Notes under the pieces: model-generated
Seen by the model: the letters and a program-made list of their open reading frames with translations, nothing else
What the model was told of the DNA's origin: nothing
Databases searched by the model: none
In this document: positions 32,867 to 37,360 of the stretch, piece after piece
Position numbering within the stretch: the stretch's first letter is position 1
Layout: every line of letters begins with the position of its first letter
DNA from: Verrucomicrobiota bacterium
GTDB taxonomy: Bacteria > Verrucomicrobiota > Verrucomicrobiia > Limisphaerales > AV2
Direction of reading: 5' to 3'
DNA length: 37,360 nucleotides
NCBI GenBank assembly: GCA_003218515.1
Contig: QHNT01000347.1
Location: 1-37,360 of the forward strand
Made by a program: the position numbers and the translations under genes

Positions 32867-34255
32867 ATGGGGAGCAACACGCGCCACGCCGAATCGGGAA
32901 ATCCATTGCGACAGGAGCGCTACGCTTCGAGCGGAGAATTCCAGCGCGGATTGATGGCAAACCTTGTCGCAAAGCGTGTGGCAATCCTCAAACAAGTAAA
33001 AGCAGTGCGCGATGAATTGAAGGAATACGCTCATAGATTCCCTCTCGATGGAGACATTGACATCTGGGAACTCGGCCAGGACGAAGAAGAAACCAGCTTG
33101 CCAGCGCCAAGACGTTCAAAGGCAAGAATAGCTCCCGACAGTTATCCCGCGGCCGCGTTCGTGGAGGTTTGTCGTGCCGCCGCTTCGGAGATCGCCAAGG
33201 ACCTTATGCGACTCTGTTTGGATCCGGCTACGTGCGTTGAAGCAGGCTTTTGGTATTTTGCAAACCTGGGAAGGTGCCTCCGGGATTGTCTGATCTCTTG
33301 GACGGATGCGCGGTCTCAGGGAGTAGTGACAGAACTTGGCCGTCAGGTTCGTGAAACTCTGGATTACAGCCTGGCAAGTCGCTGCCTTACCATTATCGAA
33401 GGCGACGCCAGGACCGGAAAGACTTTCGCCGCGACCGCCTGGTGCGAGCAAAACCCCGGCCGTGCGCGCTACGTCCAGGTACCATCTTCCAGCGACGATG
33501 CAGGCTTTTATCGCGCTATCGCCCGCAGTCTTGGAGTCAGTATAAACCTTAACTCCAAGGCACATGAATTGCGCGACCGCATCGAGGATGTGTTGCAGAG
33601 CGGTGATTTGCTGTTGTGCCTGGACGAGGCTCATTATCTTTGGCCACATAGTAATTACCGCGAAGCGCTGCCTCATCGCGTCAATTGGGTCATGACCGCT
33701 CTCGTAAACCACAGAGTGCCGGTCTGCCTCATCACGACACCGCAGTTCCAGCGAATGCAAAAGCGCATCGAGGAGCGGACGCGTTGGACTTCTGAGCAGT
33801 TTATCGGGAGAATCGGCCATTATCAAAAGTTGCCCGGGAGTCTTTCCGAGAATGACCTCGCAGCCGTAGCAAAGTCGTTGCTGCCGGAAGGCGACACCAA
33901 GTCGCTACAACTTCTGGTTGCGTATGCGATCAGCTCCGCAAAATACCTCGCTGCCATTGAATCAATCGTGCGCCGCGCGCGCTACCTCGTCGGAAATGAA
34001 GACCGCTCAAACATGACGTTGGCGCACGTCAAAAGGGCCATCCGTGACAGCGTAATTCCATCTGATAATGCCCTGGCTGAGGCGTTTGGGGCCAGTGCGC
34101 GGACAATTTTGAATCGCGACCTCAAAGGGGCTGAAAAGCCATTGCAGACATCGCGCACAACCGCTGCTCGGATGAGCGGTGGAGAAGATTTACCGGTCGA
34201 AAAATTCGACGGCCGAAACGGACTTTCCAGATCGGCGCCGGTCATGCCGGCGTAG
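32867..34255 (+). CDS. MuB/TnsC-like AAA+ ATPase
   Basis: A 462-residue ATPase that would activate the transposase and select target DNA. Walker A is GDARTGKT (residues 179-186), Walker B is LLLCLDEAH with Asp253 and Glu254, and sensor-like VCLITTPQFQRMQKRIEERT follows. Residues 1-120 are a non-conserved N-terminal extension, longer than in phage Mu B. The C-terminal part (ANMTLAHVKRAI-like, FGASARTILN) may bind DNA. It has the strongest ribosome binding site in the window, AGAGGAGG, lying in the last codons of the transposase gene. The pairing with the upstream transposase is the Mu A-B arrangement. Confidence 0.85.
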   Translation: MGSNTRHAESGNPLRQERYASSGEFQRGLMANLVAKRVAILKQVKAVRDELKEYAHRFPLDGDIDIWELGQDEEETSLPAPRRSKARIAPDSYPAAAFVEVCRAAASEIAKDLMRLCLDPATCVEAGFWYFANLGRCLRDCLISWTDARSQGVVTELGRQVRETLDYSLASRCLTIIEGDARTGKTFAATAWCEQNPGRARYVQVPSSSDDAGFYRAIARSLGVSINLNSKAHELRDRIEDVLQSGDLLLCLDEAHYLWPHSNYREALPHRVNWVMTALVNHRVPVCLITTPQFQRMQKRIEERTRWTSEQFIGRIGHYQKLPGSLSENDLAAVAKSLLPEGDTKSLQLLVAYAISSAKYLAAIESIVRRARYLVGNEDRSNMTLAHVKRAIRDSVIPSDNALAEAFGASARTILNRDLKGAEKPLQTSRTTAARMSGGEDLPVEKFDGRNGLSRSAPVMPA

Positions 34256-34272
34256 GCTCTGGTTTTGCATTT

Positions 34273-34302
34273 TTGCGCACACCCCTTCGGGAGGGTGCGC
34301 AA
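34273..34302 (+). terminator. Hairpin after the MuB-like gene
   Basis: TTGCGCAC (34273-34280) pairs exactly with GTGCGCAA (34295-34302), extended by further C-G pairs around a TTCG-containing loop. No U-run follows, so it is a weak terminator candidate that closes the rightward block. Confidence 0.5.
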
Positions 34303-34341
34303 TTTCCACGTCTTCTGGTTTTGGAAGTTTGGAACTCTCAA

Positions 34342-34353
34342 CTTGTTCAACTT
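34342..34353. repeat. Right copy of the 12-bp direct repeat
   Basis: CTTGTTCAACTT is identical to 20967-20978 and in the same orientation. It lies between the end of the MuB-like gene and the recombinase remnant. Confidence 0.35.
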
Positions 34354-34384
34354 ATCAGCCAAAATACAAGGAGTTGCGTAACAT

Positions 34385-35025
34385 TTGAAGATGAGGTTGA
34401 ACCGCTTTGCCGAGACTTTTCAAGGTCTGGCTTCCGCAGTGACAGCACACCAAGTAAGGGAGTATTTGCAGGGCCCCAAACGGAAAAATGGCAAGGCGGT
34501 CTCGAACAGAACGCGGCGGAATTTCCAAACTGTCATCAACAGCCTTTTTCACTTCGCCCGCATGCGGTGGTACGTGGTGCGCGACGTGGTGGATGAAATT
34601 TGCGAGATCGGTTCCCCTAAAGTGCAAGTAGCTGAGATCGGCGTCTTCACGCCTGAACAGATTAAATCAATTCTGGCCGTGTCTCGGAGTGAACTGTTAC
34701 CAGCCTTCGCCATCGGCGCATTTTGTGGATTGAGAACGGCAGAGTTACAACGGCTGGATTGGCAGGATGTAAAACTTGAGCAACGTGTCGTCATAGTAGG
34801 AGCCAAAAAGGCAAAAACAGCGAGCCGTCGTGTGGTGCCAATCTCTGACAACTGCGCGCGCTGGCTTGGCCCACACTGGAAAAAGGAGGGGAGCGTTAGT
34901 CCGGCGCCCCACGACAACGCGCTCGGCGACCGATTCGAACGCGCGGCGTCTCGAGCTGGGTCAAATGGGTAAAGAACGGGTTGCGCCATTCGTTCTGTTC
35001 TTATCGCCTCGCTGTCACTCATGAT
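34385..35025 (+). pseudogene. Tyrosine recombinase remnant, truncated at both ends and frameshifted
   Basis: The open frame gives 195 residues. It begins in the middle of a core-binding domain (MRLNRFAETF; a stop codon lies two codons upstream, so the first part is missing) and continues with IGAFCGLRTAELQRLDWQDV, which has the box I arginine, and KKAKTASRRVVPIS. Near 34965 it leaves the frame (GSNG, stop). The +1 frame continues naturally with WVKNGLRHSFCSYRLAVTHD, which includes the box II Arg, and then similarity ends at about 35025. The final His and the catalytic Tyr are missing. It resembles the integrase family that is frequent in verrucomicrobial genomes. It is not functional. It is unrelated to the recombinase at 1500-2597. 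Confidence 0.75.
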
Positions 35026-36607
35026 CCACTGCAGCGCACTACCTCCTTCGGGCCGGGTGTGTAGCCCTCGATATCTACTTCTTGCCCCCAGGCGTCTCCG
35101 GTGAGCGGCGTGACGAAAGACATGGATGCTGCCCGCACGCCGGGCGACTCTTCCAGACGTCCAAGCAGCTCCTTGTAAGCCGAAACGCGGCGTGTCCGGT
35201 CAACGCGTCGGCTGAAAGCGGCCTGGAACAGGACGACACTTTCACGCAAGAAGCCCATGTCCATTCCTTTGAGATGTTGGAGTGTGCGCACAAACAATCC
35301 CGCGCCAACCAACAAAACGAGAGACATGGCAACCTGTATCACGACAAGCGATTGCTGGAGAAACTGCCGATTTGCCGAAATGCTCACGCCTGTCCCTTTG
35401 AAAGCTGTGGTCAGATCGGACCGACTGCTGCGAAGCGCCGGGGCCAGACCGAATACAAAACCAGTCGCCAACGAAAGACCCATCGTAAAGCACAACACTC
35501 GCGCATCCGGAGCGAGGTCGAATGAGACCGGATCGGACTGAACCCCCACGAAGGAAACGAGCAGGCGAGCGCCCCACTGCGCGACGAGCATTCCCAACAA
35601 GCCGCCCAGCCCGGCCAGCAAAACGCTTTCCGTGAGCAGTTGTCGGATCAGCCGCAACCGGTGCGCTCCCAGCGCGGTGCGAATGGAAAACTCCCGCGTG
35701 CGGGTCATGGCCCGCGCGAGCATCAGACTTGCCACATTCGCGCAGGCAATCCACAACACCAACCCGACAACCACTGTCAAAATCATCAGCAGCAGGCTTG
35801 CGACGAGCCGCGCGAGCGCGAGCGCACCGGCGAGACCGAGCACGCAGCCGAGCGATGCCAGCGCGAGTCCCTGCCGCACGACGAGCGCGAGCACATCGCG
35901 CACGCTCGCACCCAGCGCCATGCGCACGCCGATCTCGCGCGTGCGCCAAATGACAACGCCCCGTAAAGTCCCAGACTCGCCAACGTCAGCATCTGCACGG
36001 GCCACCACAGGTCAGCATGGCCATCGACCTCGATGCCCGAAAAACCTGCCGGCATCACACCGACGATGGTGAACGGCATCGTATCGAGCTGAATTGCCCG
36101 GCCGATCACCGATGGATCCGCCCCGAAGCGCCGCTGCCAGAACGCGTGGCTGATCACGACCACGGGTTGAGGATCGTCAGTACGATCATCCGCGGGCGCA
36201 AGCGTGCGCCCGACGAACGCAGGCACGTCGAGCACGTGAAAAAAGCTGCCCGAGACCGCCTGCGCTTTCACTGGTTCGGGATCAATTTGTCCAAAGCCGG
36301 TCGCCCTTAGGTCCCGCTTCGACACCCATCTCTGCGCCGCTGCAAGAGCCGTGTGCGATGGCGCACGTTCACTGAGCCGCTGGTAAAATGCGTACGGAAA
36401 CCCCTCATCGCGGAGGGAAGCGCCGCCGGCGGTCACGCGCACCAATCGTTCCGGCTCCGGGACGTGGAGCGACCGCAACACGAGTGCGTTGATCAGCGTG
36501 AAAATCGCCGTGTTCGCCCCGATACCGAGGGCGAGCGTGACCACGGCCACGGCGGTGAACCCGGGATTCTTCAGCAACTGGCGGAAAGCGAATTTCAAAT
36601 CATTCAT
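35019..36607 (-). pseudogene. FtsX/MacB-type permease, rearranged and truncated
   Basis: It starts well: MNDLKFAFRQLLKNPGFTAV, one transmembrane segment, then the periplasmic MacB-PCD domain up to VDGHADLWWPVQML (about residue 200). There a normal protein would continue the periplasmic domain and enter the first FtsX domain. Instead LASLGLYGALS and, after a frame change near 35955, RTREIGVRMALGASVRDVLA to LARLVASLL follow; this is sequence that belongs at the C-terminal FtsX domain. Then the first FtsX domain begins (VVGLVLWIACANVASLMLAR, TREFSIRTALGAHRLRLIRQ) and runs to GYTPGPKE, where the gene is cut by the junction with the recombinase remnant. Intact homologues are roughly 800 residues. 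The order of domains is therefore scrambled. Confidence 0.7.
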
Positions 36608-36612
36608 GGTTC

Positions 36613-36922
36613 GTTAAATCGTTAAAAGGTTGAATCGTTGAATCGGCGGACGGGGCGAAAGAGTTTTGGCAATTCGATTTCACGTTTTAACGATTCAACT
36701 GTTCAACGATTTGCGATTGGGTCCGTTGTCAGTTACTTGATTTCGCATTCCGCACTCCGCATTCCGCATTCGATCTAAGGCTCTTGATAATGACAAAATC
36801 CGAATGACGAATGTCGAAAGAATGACCAAGCACGAATGTCCAAATCGCTCCGGCCAGTTCGCAGGCTTTGGCTTTGTCATTAGGATTTCGGAATTCTTTC
36901 GTCATTGGGAATTCGTCATTCG
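36613..36922. repeat. Intergenic repeat-rich region
   Basis: No gene is visible here. At 36613-36645 and 36683-36718 lie imperfect inverted copies built on TTGAATCGTT / AACGATTCAA. From 36789 to 36930 lies a second, longer imperfect palindrome built on GAATGACGAAT-type words (AATGACGAATGTCG on the left, ATTCGTCATTCGTCATT on the right). Short words of this kind are what I would expect of high-copy intergenic repeats in this lineage; that statement is an inference, since only one locus is visible. Confidence 0.6.
36744..36771. repeat. Four tandem 7-bp units
   Basis: The units CGCATTC, CGCACTC, CGCATTC and CGCATTC follow one another without spacer in the intergenic region between the two permease genes. 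One unit has a single substitution. Confidence 0.8.
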
Positions 36923-37360
36923 TCATTCGTATCGGAGCGCCTCCATGGGATCAACCTTTGCCGCCCGTCGGGCGGGAACCCAACCACCGATCAGCGCCGC
37001 GAGGACGAGCACACAGGGAACCGCGGCAAAGGTCAGCGGATCGGTTGGACTGACCTCGAACAGCAAGTTGCGCAGGAAGCGCGTCAGTCCGTAGGCGGAC
37101 AAGAGCCCCACAATGATTCCCGCTCCGGAAAGCTTGATGACCTGGCTCAGGATCAATCCCTGCACCTGATGTCGTTGCGCACCCAACGACATCCGCACGC
37201 CGATCTCGTGGCGGCGCCGGGCCACGACGCAGGCCATCACGCCGTAAACGCCGACCAGGGCCAGGAGCAACGCCACACCCGCGAAGGTCGAAAGCAGCAG
37301 CATCTGGAGCCGTTGTTGTGCGACCGAATCCTCCATCAACGACGACAACGTTCTGACGAA
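36923..37360 (-). CDS. FtsX/MacB-type permease, 3' end (partial)
   Basis: This is the C-terminal FtsX domain of an ABC-type permease whose start lies beyond the right edge. Visible features are LLLSTFAGVALLLALVGVYG, ARRRHEIGVRMSLGAQRHQV, a middle transmembrane segment (GAGIIVGLLSAYGLTRFLRN) and the ending GGWVPARRAAKVDPMEALRYE, the canonical end of this family. It is in the same direction as the damaged permease at 35019-36607 and about 315 bp upstream of it. The two are paralogues, and this one shows what an intact C terminus looks like. Confidence 0.88.
   Translation of the reverse strand, partial: FVRTLSSLMEDSVAQQRLQMLLLSTFAGVALLLALVGVYGVMACVVARRRHEIGVRMSLGAQRHQVQGLILSQVIKLSGAGIIVGLLSAYGLTRFLRNLLFEVSPTDPLTFAAVPCVLVLAALIGGWVPARRAAKVDPMEALRYE

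Larger units (their letters stand above)
20960..34384. mobile_element. Mu-type transposable prophage (or satellite) with HK97-type head genes
   Basis: The region combines a leftward tail block (21128-23157), a leftward repressor operon (23259-24555) and a rightward block (24584-34255) with a Cro-like gene, RadC, DNA-binding proteins, portal, prohead protease, capsid, and MuA- and MuB-like transposition genes. Flanking chromosome is tRNA-Leu on the left and a truncated recombinase on the right. The exact ends are uncertain; I place them between the shared 12-mer at 20967 and the point where recombinase similarity begins at 34385. The stretch 20891-21127 holds no gene that I can support. No terminase, tail tube, tail fibre or lysis gene was recognised, and two or three genes are frameshifted, so the element is probably defective by itself. 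Confidence 0.75.

Noticed and set aside
30425-34255. Tn7-like or CRISPR-associated transposon (TnsB/TnsC) interpretation
   Set aside because: The DDE/AAA pair would fit, but there is no TnsA, TniQ, Cas gene or CRISPR array, the N terminus has a Mu-type DNA-binding domain, and capsid, protease and portal genes lie next to it.
21000-34383. Mu-like terminal ends TGTCAAG... (21000) and ...TAACA (34383)
   Set aside because: Both edges end in TG/CA and share an inverted TTTTGGCTG, but the flanking 5-mers (GGAGG and TTTGA) do not match and the alignment needs gaps, so I do not call them as ends.

Overview
The window looks like a chromosomal segment of a GC-rich member of the Verrucomicrobiota (Pedosphaera/Limisphaerales-like). 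This is inferred from gene families: a secreted IPT/TIG plus DUF11 protein ending in the KFFRL-type C-terminal module, a glycine-rich choice-of-anchor Q protein, a DUF362 protein, an NfeD/FloA pair, ABC-type FtsX permeases of the duplicated-orphan kind, and many short intergenic repeats. No ribosomal RNA is present, so the assignment rests on these families only. Several perfect duplications, palindromes and frame breaks suggest either a genome in flux or assembly/sequencing errors in places.

Left end (1-2764): a small excisionase-like helix-turn-helix protein, an unknown protein, an intact tRNA-Thr(TGT), a leftward tyrosine recombinase and, next to it, a second tRNA-Thr(TGT) that lacks its 5' end. 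This reads as the right end of an integrative element inserted in a tRNA-Thr gene.

Middle, ordinary chromosome (2828-20890): a radical SAM gene broken by a perfect 281-bp tandem duplication; polyphosphate kinase behind four 11-bp-phased Pho-box half-sites; an esterase; an approximately 90-bp MITE/REP-like palindromic element; the IPT/TIG surface protein; a Gly-rich exported protein whose 3' end is cut by half a copy of the same palindromic element; DUF362; a TPR lipoprotein; CvpA; DnaG primase; NfeD, FloA and a third membrane protein; and tRNA-Leu(CAA).

Prophage (about 20960-34380): leftward tail genes (frameshifted tape measure, small tail-region protein), a leftward repressor operon, and a rightward block: Cro-like protein, RadC/JAMM protein, two DNA-binding proteins, HK97-type portal, a further HTH protein, prohead protease, capsid, then a MuA/TnsB-like DDE transposase and a MuB-like AAA ATPase. 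HK97-type head genes are thus joined to Mu-type transposition genes in one rightward cluster. No terminase, tail tube, tail fibre or lysis gene was recognised, so it is either a decayed prophage or a satellite-like element. The portal gene begins with a perfect 27-bp inverted repeat that shifts its frame.

Right end (34385-37360): a tyrosine recombinase remnant truncated at both ends and frameshifted, joined directly to a rearranged FtsX-family permease, then about 315 bp of intergenic repeats and the 3' end of a second FtsX-family permease running off the window.
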